A program made the position numbers and the translations under genes. 64,000 nt of DNA from Burkholderiales bacterium. Lineage in GTDB: Bacteria > Pseudomonadota > Gammaproteobacteria > Burkholderiales > Burkholderiaceae. This document shows, piece after piece, positions 35,952 through 43,947 of this stretch (position 1 is its first letter; each line of letters opens with the position of its first letter). Below the pieces are notes generated by a model. That model searched no databases. It had not been told where the DNA came from and saw only the letters and a program-made list of their open reading frames with translations. The DNA is taken from NCBI GenBank assembly GCA_026225235.1, contig JAMFSK010000028.1, positions 1 to 64,000 of the forward strand. Reading direction: 5' to 3'.

Positions 35952-36950
35952 TCACGCGCGATTGATCGCCGTGATGCGGTTCCGGCCGTTGTCCTTCGCG
36001 TTGTAGAGCTGCGTGTCGACGAGGTTGATGAACGTTACCGTGTCGGTATGCTCCGACGGAATGATCGTGCCGACGCCGAAGCTCGCCGTGACCTGCTGCT
36101 TGTGAGGCGAGCGCTCGTGCAGGATCCGTTGCGAGGCGATCTGCTCTCGGCATCGCTCGGCGACCTCCGAGGCAACGATTGCATTGGTCTGCGGGAGAAC
36201 CAGCACGAACTCTTCGCCGCCGAAGCGCCCAAGAAAGTCACTGGGCCTTTTCGCGGTTTCGAGAGCCTGCGCGATGCGCTTCAGGCACTCGTCGCCTTGC
36301 AGATGCCCGTAGTAGTCGTTGTACGATTTGAAGAAATCGATGTCGAGCATGATCAGCGACAGCGTCGAGTCGTTCTGAAGCGCGCTCGCCCACTCACGGT
36401 TCATGACAATGTCGAACATGCGCCGGTTGCCGGCGCCGGTGAGGGCGTCCTTGAACGAGAGTTCCTCGAGTTCCTTCTGGAGTCGCGCCAGCTTCTCTTC
36501 GGTTTTCTTGCGTTCGCTGATATCGAACATGAAGCCGACCAGCGCTTCCACGCGGCCTTGCGCGTCGCGCACGACATGCACTACGTCCCGAATCCAGACA
36601 TAGCCGCCGCTCTTGGTCAGGGCGCGGTAGTCCGCTTCATGATCGACGCCGGCTTTCGATTGCGCCACGCAGAATTCGAGAACCGCGTCACGATCCTCCG
36701 GATGCATACGCTCGGCCCAATCTTGCACGGTTTTCCAGCTCGATGGTGTCCAGCCTAGTACCGCTTCGATCTGAGGCCCGATGTAGGCAAACTCCATCGT
36801 GTTCCAGTCGATTTTCCAGGGGATCGCCTTGGTCGATTCGAGCAGGGTCCGGTAGACCGCGTCGTCGTGCGCAAGGGCGTCGTCCATGGGTTCCTCGTGC
36901 CGCAGGAATGCCGCGCCAAGCACAGATTCTTCGTTCAGGGTGCTATTCAT
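35952..36950 (-). CDS. PAS-domain diguanylate cyclase
   Basis: A 332-aa soluble signalling protein. A PAS/PAC sensor (about 25-150; WKTVQDWAERMHPEDRDAVL, GFMFDISERKK) is joined by a short coiled coil to a GGDEF domain. The active site reads GRFGGEEF, an active variant, with the product-inhibition I-site RPSD five residues before it. It should make cyclic di-GMP in response to a small ligand or redox change sensed by PAS. The start is uncertain: ATG 36950 is used, and an open extension to 37004 exists. Confidence 0.9.
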   Translation of the reverse strand: MNSTLNEESVLGAAFLRHEEPMDDALAHDDAVYRTLLESTKAIPWKIDWNTMEFAYIGPQIEAVLGWTPSSWKTVQDWAERMHPEDRDAVLEFCVAQSKAGVDHEADYRALTKSGGYVWIRDVVHVVRDAQGRVEALVGFMFDISERKKTEEKLARLQKELEELSFKDALTGAGNRRMFDIVMNREWASALQNDSTLSLIMLDIDFFKSYNDYYGHLQGDECLKRIAQALETAKRPSDFLGRFGGEEFVLVLPQTNAIVASEVAERCREQIASQRILHERSPHKQQVTASFGVGTIIPSEHTDTVTFINLVDTQLYNAKDNGRNRITAINRA

Positions 36951-37068
36951 GCAAAGAGCGCCTTCAGTTTCGGGCACGAGCACAGGCTCGTCGCCAGGTT
37001 GCACAGGGAAAATACGGCGATGTTAACGTGATCATAAAGAAGCCGGACGGCGAATGGGGCCACGCCTG

Positions 37069-37839
37069 CTAGCCCCCGTCTTCGCGGCACCAGTCGATGA
37101 GCGTTTTGCTGGTCCACTCGGGATCGTCATGCGGGAGGTCGTGGCCCGCCCAGGGATGTTCGACGTGCGCAGTGAGCCATTCGGCGGCGATGCGAGCCGA
37201 GCAGACCGGATTGACGAGATGGTCAGCGGCTGAGGACAGCAGCAGGGTGGGGCATCGCGGCGCGTCGCGACCGGCGCGGAAACGCGCTGCCGCCCATAAC
37301 TGGCGCAGTCCGTTTGCGGCGCCCACGCCCCGGGTCCGGCGAATCTCGGCCCAGGTGGCGATATCGTCGGCGCGGGTGTCGTGGCGGTTGCAGGTGAGCT
37401 CATGAACGAGCGCTTCGCAGCGCTCTGGTGCCCGCCAGTGCTGAGCGATGCGTACCAGCGCCGGCCAAGCCGCGGGGCGCAGGCGTTCGTACATCGCGCA
37501 GAACGGCCGCATGCTGGTGTTGATCAGTACCAGCCGCACAATCTCTTCAGGATGCCGCTGTGCCCAGTCTGTCGCGACCATGCCGCCGAGCGACATGGCA
37601 AAGACTCGATAAGGCGGCGCAAGCCGCAACTGCGCCGCGCGAGCACGAACAAAGTCCGTCATGCCCGCGACGTCGAGCGGAGCGCGCATGCCCAATGTCT
37701 GACCGTTGCCCGGCAAGTCGATCAGCGTGACCGTATCGCCCTCATCGCCAGCCCGGAGCGCAAGGCGAAGGCGCTCGGGGAAACCTCCCCAATGACTCGC
37801 CTCGCGTGTCAGGCCGCGCAACAAAATCCATGCAGTCAT
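37069..37839 (-). CDS. Alpha/beta hydrolase
   Basis: A 256-aa cytoplasmic hydrolase: ILLRGLTREASHWGGF (oxyanion region), the elbow FAMSLGGMVATDWAQ with Ser near residue 92, Asp in LLSSAADHLVNP and His in WAGHDLPHDDPEW. The triad is complete. The family includes esterases, lipases and C-C hydrolases; the substrate is unknown. Its ATG overlaps the stop of the peptidase gene (ATGA), so the two are translated together. Confidence 0.85.
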   Translation of the reverse strand: MTAWILLRGLTREASHWGGFPERLRLALRAGDEGDTVTLIDLPGNGQTLGMRAPLDVAGMTDFVRARAAQLRLAPPYRVFAMSLGGMVATDWAQRHPEEIVRLVLINTSMRPFCAMYERLRPAAWPALVRIAQHWRAPERCEALVHELTCNRHDTRADDIATWAEIRRTRGVGAANGLRQLWAAARFRAGRDAPRCPTLLLSSAADHLVNPVCSARIAAEWLTAHVEHPWAGHDLPHDDPEWTSKTLIDWCREDGG

Positions 37840-38870
37840 CGTAGTGGAAGGCGCTGCCAATGCTGCATGGCGGTTTCGAGCAGATGATCCCGGGCCGCGC
37901 CTTGTGGCAGCCATCGATCTGAGGCGAAGGCGGCGCGCGTCAGGAAATCGAGAAAATTCACATGGCGGCGCAAGACCCGTCGCGTGCGGTGGGCGAGGAC
38001 CGGGTTGAAAATCCCGACGCGCGAAAACAGCTGCGTCGGGTTCTTTCGGATCCAGCGCCAGGACCCCAGTTCGAGCGTCATCGGCAGAAAGATGTTGGGC
38101 GAATGGATCTGGTCGTAGGCGCAGTCCCAGAGGTCGCCATGCAGGAGGTATTGGTGGCTTTGCGGCTCGAACGCATAGGCATGATGCGGACACGCTTGCT
38201 CGAACATTGTCTTGAGCCGGAACATTTCGGCCAGATGCGGCATCTGCCGGTCAGTCCGTGCATAGGGGAACCAGATACTGTCGTCCCAGCCAAAGCCCGA
38301 GTGGCAGTCGATCGCAAAACTGAGTGGTCGCGACATCAGCTCGTCTTTGACGAGTTGCAAGAGGGCCGTGCTTTCGATTTCCATCGGGCTGTTGGCCGGC
38401 CCGCGATACCAGGGCAACCAGGGGCCGATGCGCTGACCGCCTGCGAGAAAAGGCACGCGTCCTTCCGCGCTTTGCGGGGCATTGCGCATGAGGTCCACAC
38501 CATTCGGGTTCGAACGGGTTTTAGCCCACATGCCCCCTGGATTCACGATCGGCATGAACACGAGCCGGACCGATTTCAACTGCGCGAGCAGCAATTCATC
38601 CCATTCGAGGCGCTGGAGCAGCGAGCGCATGTAGTCGAGCACGAGCTGTGTGCCGATCCGCTCGAGCCCGTGCACTCCGCCAAAGAAACCAATCGCGGGC
38701 GCCTCCGGGTCATCCGAACCGATGGTTGCCGTCAACAGGGGGAAGACGTGCGGGCCAGCCTGGACTTCGCACAAGGTGCGCTGTCGAAAGCGCGAGCCCG
38801 CCGCCGACAGGATCGCCTTGAAATCCTCGAACTCCGCAAAACTGTCAGGGCTGACGGGTAGCTGGCTCAT
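37836..38870 (-). CDS. M14 family zinc metallopeptidase-like protein
   Basis: A 344-aa protein of the M14 carboxypeptidase / succinylglutamate desuccinylase superfamily. The zinc ligands are visible as HGLE (HxxE) in FFGGVHGLERIG and the later His in AIDCHSGFGWDD; a candidate catalytic Glu is in MTLELGSW. It lacks a signal peptide. It is coupled to the alpha/beta hydrolase by a 4-bp overlap. ATG 38870 matches the start of protein-like sequence; an open upstream frame reaches 39044 but overlaps probable control DNA. Substrate unknown. Confidence 0.82.
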   Translation of the reverse strand: MSQLPVSPDSFAEFEDFKAILSAAGSRFRQRTLCEVQAGPHVFPLLTATIGSDDPEAPAIGFFGGVHGLERIGTQLVLDYMRSLLQRLEWDELLLAQLKSVRLVFMPIVNPGGMWAKTRSNPNGVDLMRNAPQSAEGRVPFLAGGQRIGPWLPWYRGPANSPMEIESTALLQLVKDELMSRPLSFAIDCHSGFGWDDSIWFPYARTDRQMPHLAEMFRLKTMFEQACPHHAYAFEPQSHQYLLHGDLWDCAYDQIHSPNIFLPMTLELGSWRWIRKNPTQLFSRVGIFNPVLAHRTRRVLRRHVNFLDFLTRAAFASDRWLPQGAARDHLLETAMQHWQRLPLR

Positions 38871-39045
38871 GGCTGGGCCTGGTTGTGCTCGGATCGCCTT
38901 CAGGAAGGGAAGCCCACGGTGCGTCGGTTCAGCGCGCATCGACGACGAGTATATAGCGTGGGAACCGCGCCAAATAGCCCGGGCAGGTAGGCAGCACGCG
39001 CCGCTTTCCGGCGGCTGACAGGCGGCGATGCGGTGAATAGGCACC

Positions 39046-39074
39046 TTAATCTCCGCATATTTTGCGGAGATTAA
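39046..39074. promoter_or_regulatory. Operator-like inverted repeat 1 upstream of the Fic gene
   Basis: Perfect 12-bp arms TTAATCTCCGCA / TGCGGAGATTAA with a 5-base spacer. Its core, AATCTCCGC-N7-GCGGAGATT, is the same as the repeat at 39101-39125. A third, shorter repeat ATGCGAG-N5-CTCGCAT at 39082-39100 lies between them. It is probably a binding site for the Fic protein's own C-terminal winged helix. Confidence 0.7.
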
Positions 39075-39100
39075 CTTGTCGATGCGAGATTCGCTCGCAT

Positions 39101-39125
39101 AATCTCCGCATGAAACGCGGAGATT
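39101..39125. promoter_or_regulatory. Operator-like inverted repeat 2 across the Fic start codon
   Basis: AATCTCCGC (39101-39109) and GCGGAGATT (39117-39125) are perfect 9-bp arms with a 7-base spacer holding the ATG at 39110. It copies the core of the first repeat; the centres are 53 bp apart, about five DNA turns. A protein bound here would block transcription or translation of fic. Confidence 0.7.
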
Positions 39126-40153
39126 GGACCTACATCTGGCAGGCCCCTGTCTGGCCGGCTTGCCACTATGACTTGTCGCGACTCGCCGCGCCGCTTGCCG
39201 AGGTGTCGCGCGCGCAGGGCCTGTTGGCGGGGCGCCTGGCTGATGTCGGCATGGTGCTGCGCGACGAGGCGAGTCTTGTTGCGCTCACCGAGGACGTGCT
39301 CAAGACCAGCGAAATCGAGGGCGAGCGGCTCGACGCGCAGTCGGTACGGTCGTCCATCGCGCGCCGTCTCGGCATCGATATCGGTGCGCTCGCGCCGACC
39401 GACCGTCATGTGGAGGGCGTGGTCGAGATGGTGCTCGACGCTGCCACTTACTACAACGCACCGGTGACGAAGGCGCGTCTGTTTGGTTGGCATGCGTCGT
39501 TGTTCCCGACGGGCTTCAGTGGCTTGTCACAGATTCAGGTAGGCACATGGCGCGATGATGCACATGGCGTCATGCAGGTCGTCTCCGGCCCGATCGGGCG
39601 GCGCCGCGTTCACTTCGAGGCCCCTCCGCCCGAGCTTCTCGATGGCGAGGTCGGCCGCTTTGTCGAGTGGGTCAACAGCGCCACAAACGAGCCGCCCGTC
39701 TTCAAGGCAGGGCTTGCCCACCTTTGGTTCGTCACCGTGTACCCTTTCGACGATGGCAATGGCCGCATCGCGCGAGCCATTGGCGATCTGCTATTGGCGC
39801 GTGCCGACGGGAGTCCACAACGCTTCTATAGTCTCTCTGCGCAGATCCAGCGCGAGCGCGACGCCTACTACGACATCCTCGAACGCACCCGGAAGGGCAC
39901 GCTCGACCTCACCGAATGGCTTGCATGGTTTCTCGCCGCATTGCATCGTGCGGTCGACGCCGCCCAGCGTTCGCTCGATACCGTGCTGGGCAAGACGCGC
40001 TTCTGGCAGCGGTGGTCGGCCATGCAGATGAATGCGCGGCAGGTGAAGATGCTCAATCGCCTGCTCGACGGTTTCGAAGGCAAGCTGACCAGCAGCAAAT
40101 GGGCCAAGATCACTAAGTGCTCACCGGATACGGCCCTGCGCGATATCAGTTAA
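39110..40153 (+). CDS. Fic family protein (DUF4172 type), catalytic His changed and C-terminus cut by a stop
   Basis: A 347-aa Fic protein with an N-terminal DUF4172-type segment (WTYIWQAPVWPACHYD), a class II inhibitory helix (TSEIEGE, about residue 70), the Fic domain, and a C-terminal winged-helix start (SSKWAKITKCSPDTALRDI). The Fic core reads YPFDDGNGRIAR (Tyr at codon 211, bases 39740-39742) where active Fic AMP-transferases have HPF; TAC differs from CAC by one base. The frame then stops at TAA 40151-40153, yet the same frame continues as good winged-helix sequence to 40225. Both changes suggest a decaying or inactive gene. Two operator-like repeats sit at its start. Confidence 0.85.
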   Translation: MKRGDWTYIWQAPVWPACHYDLSRLAAPLAEVSRAQGLLAGRLADVGMVLRDEASLVALTEDVLKTSEIEGERLDAQSVRSSIARRLGIDIGALAPTDRHVEGVVEMVLDAATYYNAPVTKARLFGWHASLFPTGFSGLSQIQVGTWRDDAHGVMQVVSGPIGRRRVHFEAPPPELLDGEVGRFVEWVNSATNEPPVFKAGLAHLWFVTVYPFDDGNGRIARAIGDLLLARADGSPQRFYSLSAQIQRERDAYYDILERTRKGTLDLTEWLAWFLAALHRAVDAAQRSLDTVLGKTRFWQRWSAMQMNARQVKMLNRLLDGFEGKLTSSKWAKITKCSPDTALRDIS

Positions 40154-40225
40154 CTGATCGCGCTGGGTGTGCTACGCAAGTCGGAGGCGAGCGGGCGCAG
40201 CACGTCCTACGAGTTGACCGACTAG
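40154..40225 (+). pseudogene. Severed C-terminal end of the Fic protein
   Basis: In frame with the Fic gene after the TAA at 40151, the 23 codons LIALGVLRKSEASGRSTSYEL and two more residues lead to TAG 40223-40225. This is the expected recognition helix/wing end of a Fic winged-helix domain (RxxGRSTSYEL is typical). One base change (for example CAA or GAA to TAA) would explain it. Unless the stop is read through, it is untranslated. Confidence 0.75.
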
Positions 40226-41697
40226 AGCGGGAACTGTCGCTGCCCCATCTGCACGGTGATCCACTTCAGCTCGGTCATTTCTTCCATCGAGTATTTGCCC
40301 CCCTCGCGACCGGAACCGCTCATCTTGATGCCGCCGAACGGGACGTGGGCTTCGTCGGAGACGGTCGTATCGTTGATGTGGACCATGCCGGCCTCGATGC
40401 GCATCGCGAGGTCGAACGCCTTCTGGAGGTCGTTTGTGACGATCCCTGATGACAGGCCGTATGAGGTGTCGTTGGCGACGCGCAGTGCTTCCTCGCTGTC
40501 GTCGACTCGGATCAGCGAGGTCACGGGACCGAAGCTTTCTTCGTCGTAGACGTTCATGCCGGCCGTGACGTCGCCCAGAATCGTCGGTTCGTAGAAATTG
40601 TCATGATGCTGGCCGCCGAGTAGCAGCTTGGCGCCCTTGTCAATCGCGTCCTTCAGATGGCCATCGATGATGCCGCACTGCGACCGGCGGATCAGCGGGC
40701 CGATCACGGTCGAGGGGTCGCGCGGATCGCCGACCTTGTAGGTCTTGGCGCGCGCCACGAAAGCCTCGGTGAATTCCTCGTAGATCGGCGCCTCGACGAT
40801 GATCCGCGAGTTGGCCATGCAGACCTGACCCTGGTGGAAGAAGATGCCAAAGCACGCGGCCCGCACAGCGTAGTCGATGTCGGCGTCGCGCAGCACGATC
40901 AACGGGTTCTTGCCGCCGAGCTCGAGCGTGATTTTCTTCATATTGCGGGCGGCTTCAACGGCAAGGTGGCGCCCCACGCGCGTCGAACCAGTGAAGGTCA
41001 GCATACGAACGCGCGGATCGGTGAGCATGACCTCACCCACTGCATCGGCCGCTCCCGGTACGACATTCAGCACGCCAGCAGGCAGCCCACCCCGCTCGAA
41101 TAGTTCAGCAATCTTCAGACCGGTGATCGGCGTTTCTTCAGAAGGCTTCAGCACGAAGGTGTTGCCCGCGGCCAGCGCGAGCACGACCTTCTTCATCGCG
41201 AGCCAGAACGGCGCATTAAACGGCGCAATGCCCGCAATCACACCCAGGGGGCGCCGGATAGTGAAGCCGAACTGGCCTTGCATGCTATGCGGCAGCGTTT
41301 CGCCAAAGATATGGCGCGCATCGCCCGCGGCACTGCGCAGCAGGTCGATGCCCATCATGACCTCGAACATCGCCTTCGGATACGTCGAACCGCTTTCCTC
41401 GATCAGCACATCACGCACGTCCTCGATCATCGTCGTGAGCGCATCGGCGCACTTGAGCAGGATCTCGGCACGCTGGGAGACCAGCATATTGGCCCAGCTG
41501 TCCTTCGCCCGGTGGGCCGCATCGACCGCACGCACCGCATCGGCACGGCTGGCCTGGTGCACCTGGGCGAACAACTCGCCGGTGGCCGGGTTGTAGTCGG
41601 GCCGGATCTCGCCGTCGGAGCCGGCAACCCACTTGCCGTCGATAAAGAGCTTGCCTTCCCGGACCTTGCTGCCGACTGCCTCGGAAACGGTGTTCAT
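40222..41697 (-). CDS. NAD(P)-dependent aldehyde dehydrogenase
   Basis: A 491-aa full-length ALDH. Key parts are PFNAPFW (Asn oxyanion site), LKPSEETPIT and FTGSTRVGRHL (cofactor), LELGGKNPLIVL with the general-base Glu, and GQVCMANSR with the nucleophilic Cys (about residue 289). The sequence is closest in feel to benzaldehyde, salicylaldehyde or vanillin dehydrogenases. As the last gene of the dioxygenase cluster it would oxidise an aromatic or ring-fission aldehyde. Its TAG and the Fic gene's final TAG overlap on opposite strands in one CTAG. Confidence 0.93.
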   Translation of the reverse strand: MNTVSEAVGSKVREGKLFIDGKWVAGSDGEIRPDYNPATGELFAQVHQASRADAVRAVDAAHRAKDSWANMLVSQRAEILLKCADALTTMIEDVRDVLIEESGSTYPKAMFEVMMGIDLLRSAAGDARHIFGETLPHSMQGQFGFTIRRPLGVIAGIAPFNAPFWLAMKKVVLALAAGNTFVLKPSEETPITGLKIAELFERGGLPAGVLNVVPGAADAVGEVMLTDPRVRMLTFTGSTRVGRHLAVEAARNMKKITLELGGKNPLIVLRDADIDYAVRAACFGIFFHQGQVCMANSRIIVEAPIYEEFTEAFVARAKTYKVGDPRDPSTVIGPLIRRSQCGIIDGHLKDAIDKGAKLLLGGQHHDNFYEPTILGDVTAGMNVYDEESFGPVTSLIRVDDSEEALRVANDTSYGLSSGIVTNDLQKAFDLAMRIEAGMVHINDTTVSDEAHVPFGGIKMSGSGREGGKYSMEEMTELKWITVQMGQRQFPL

Positions 41698-41815
41698 AGG
41701 TGTGACTCCTGGCGAAAACGCGGATCGAATGGATGAGACTGCGGATTGAGAACCTTTGAATCATTGAGGAGCCGTGGCGCCGGCGCTAGCCGTTTCGCGC
41801 CACGGTTCGCCCAAT

Positions 41816-43051
41816 TCACGCAGCCGCACCCTTCCAGGCCGGGATCATGGCGTTCGACGGCAGGCTTTCGTTCATCAGCTTGCGCGTAGCTTCGACGCCT
41901 GACACCGGCAAGCCGGTCGGATCGAGCAGGCCGATTTGCACGAGCACGCTCGCCTGGTCCCAGTAAATATGCTCGTTGTAGAGCTTCGGACCGCGGAAGC
42001 CGACGACAACCAACATCGGGATCTCGACATACTTGCCCGTCGGGGCGACGCCCGGCAGCAGCCAGTCGATCTCGCGGGTATGGGTAAAGCACAGCACGAA
42101 CTCATCGACCATCCGGTCCACACCGACCACGCGCGAGATCGGAACCATCTTCATATCGTCGGGGTTGCTGAAGATGAAGTGGTTCGTGTAGAACTGTTTG
42201 AGCTCGCTGTATCCCGTGCCGCCCGTCATGGTCGGCACATGGTTGACATAGGGCTCCGGCACCATCGTCGTCATCGTTGTCTCGGGGTCGCGCGCCGCGA
42301 ACTCGAGATAGAAGTGGTAGTCGGCGATGGCAGATAGGTCGTAGTCGGGGCCGAGCGTGCGACGAAACACCGCGAGGCTGCGCGTATGCGCCTGCATGGC
42401 TGCGGTCTTGATGAAGGTGGGGCCGCTGCGGCTGAATGCGTGGCCGGCGTCTTCATAGATGTACAGCTTCACGTTCGGCATGTCGCCGAGTGCTGCCTTG
42501 ACCTTCTCGACCGCCTCAGGCGGATTGAGCGGATCGGTCGAGCCGAAATGCAGCGCAAGTGGGCAGGTGATCTTGCTGGCGAGTTCGAGCGAATCCTGAA
42601 TGCCGACACCGTAGTAACCTACCGCACAGTCCACCCCGCATTCCGCAGCCGCGAGGTAGGCGAGCTTGCCGCCCAGGCAGAAGCCGAGGGCGCCGACCTT
42701 GCCGGTCGACTCGGGCAGGCTCCGCGCAGCTTCGACGCTCGCGCGGATATCGCCTACCGCACGGGCCACGTCGAAGCGCTGGTAGTAGTCGTAGGCCTTG
42801 GCGTGATCGGCTTCGGTATAGCCGAGTTCGATATTGGGGGCGAACTGATGGAACAGATCGGGCACTACCACGACGTAGCCCTCGCTCGCGTACAACTCGG
42901 CGACCTCGCGCATCTCGGCATTGATGCCGAAGATCTCCTGCAACAGCACGATTGCCGGACCCTTGCCCGCTTCGGGCAGCGCGAGGTAGGCGTCGAACTG
43001 GCTGCCGTCTGGTGCTGAGATCTTGATTTGCTTCTTGAGTTGGTTACCCAT
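41816..43051 (-). CDS. Dienelactone hydrolase fused to NTF2-like domain
   Basis: A 411-aa two-domain protein. Residues 1 to about 235 form a dienelactone hydrolase with triad Cys (LGFCLGGKLAYL), Asp (FGSTDPLNPP) and His (EDAGHAFSR). Residues about 245-411 form a SnoaL/NTF2-like cone (VPEPYVNHVPTMTGG, VVGVDRMVDEFVLCFTH). DLH opens lactones from modified ortho-cleavage of substituted catechols; the extra domain could bind or isomerise the product. It lies between the SDR and ALDH genes of the aromatic cluster. ATG 43051 is the domain-consistent start. Confidence 0.88.
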   Translation of the reverse strand: MGNQLKKQIKISAPDGSQFDAYLALPEAGKGPAIVLLQEIFGINAEMREVAELYASEGYVVVVPDLFHQFAPNIELGYTEADHAKAYDYYQRFDVARAVGDIRASVEAARSLPESTGKVGALGFCLGGKLAYLAAAECGVDCAVGYYGVGIQDSLELASKITCPLALHFGSTDPLNPPEAVEKVKAALGDMPNVKLYIYEDAGHAFSRSGPTFIKTAAMQAHTRSLAVFRRTLGPDYDLSAIADYHFYLEFAARDPETTMTTMVPEPYVNHVPTMTGGTGYSELKQFYTNHFIFSNPDDMKMVPISRVVGVDRMVDEFVLCFTHTREIDWLLPGVAPTGKYVEIPMLVVVGFRGPKLYNEHIYWDQASVLVQIGLLDPTGLPVSGVEATRKLMNESLPSNAMIPAWKGAAA

Positions 43052-43143
43052 GATCGTCCTTGTGCAAAAGAAAGCGGTTGAGAGCGCCCTGCAGAGGACG
43101 CTCAATGCATGCGTAATTCAGAGTGACTCACTCGGGATGTTCA

Positions 43144-43947
43144 CTAAGCAAGACGGCTAAACCAGTCGCGTGGCGAGATACCCTGGTCGGGACCGAGGCT
43201 GGAGAAGCCCCCGTCGACCGGCACATCGCAGCCCGAAATCCACGAGGCTTCATCCGAGCACAGGAATGCCACGGCCTGTGCGACTTCATGACCGCGCCCG
43301 ACCCGACCAAGCGGATGAAACGGCTTGCCGATCCGGTCGGCAGTCTCGATCGAGCCCTGCGCAAGCTGCTCCATCGAAGGCGACCAGGTCCACGCAGGCG
43401 ACACCGTGACAGCACGAATACCCGCCGGGGCAAGCGTCACGGCAAGATTGCGGGTGAACTGGATCAAGGCGGCCTTCGAAGCCGGATACAACGCCCGGTT
43501 GGCCGCGCCGAACTTGCCGCCTGTGCTGGCCATATTAACGATAACGCCGCCGGGCGGCATATGCGGTGCGGCTTTCTGCGCAAAAATCGCCGCCGAGACA
43601 AGGTTGACGTCGAGTGTGCGTGCCCATTGCTCACGCGTTGAGGCGAGGCCGGCATCGACATAGGTGCAGGCGTTGTTCACCAGGACATCGAGTCGACCAA
43701 ACGCCTGCAGGGCAGTCTCGATGGCACGATCGATCTGGCTGTCATCCGTGATGTCCGTCTCGACAAAATGGGCCGCATCGCCCAGCGGCGCCGCGACTGC
43801 TTCGCCATCGGCCGCGCCGAGCCCGAGCACCAGCACGCGCGCGCCCGCAGCGACCAGGCCGCGTGCAATGTCCGCGCCGATGCCCTGGGTGCTGCCGCTG
43901 ACGATGGCCACCTTGCCGGTGAGCCGGGTCGAGGTGAGCAGTGTCAC
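43144..43947 (-). CDS. SDR family oxidoreductase (probable cis-diol or alcohol dehydrogenase)
   Basis: A 267-aa classical SDR: GSTQGIGADIARGL cofactor motif, VNNACTYVD, Ser in NMASTGGKFG, and YPASK (YxxxK), ending in GCDVPVDGGFSSLG. The translation start is a GTG that overlaps the upstream gene's stop by 4 bp. In ring-hydroxylating clusters such an SDR re-aromatises the cis-dihydrodiol made by the dioxygenase; that role is inferred from position. Confidence 0.9.
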   Translation of the reverse strand: MTLLTSTRLTGKVAIVSGSTQGIGADIARGLVAAGARVLVLGLGAADGEAVAAPLGDAAHFVETDITDDSQIDRAIETALQAFGRLDVLVNNACTYVDAGLASTREQWARTLDVNLVSAAIFAQKAAPHMPPGGVIVNMASTGGKFGAANRALYPASKAALIQFTRNLAVTLAPAGIRAVTVSPAWTWSPSMEQLAQGSIETADRIGKPFHPLGRVGRGHEVAQAVAFLCSDEASWISGCDVPVDGGFSSLGPDQGISPRDWFSRLA

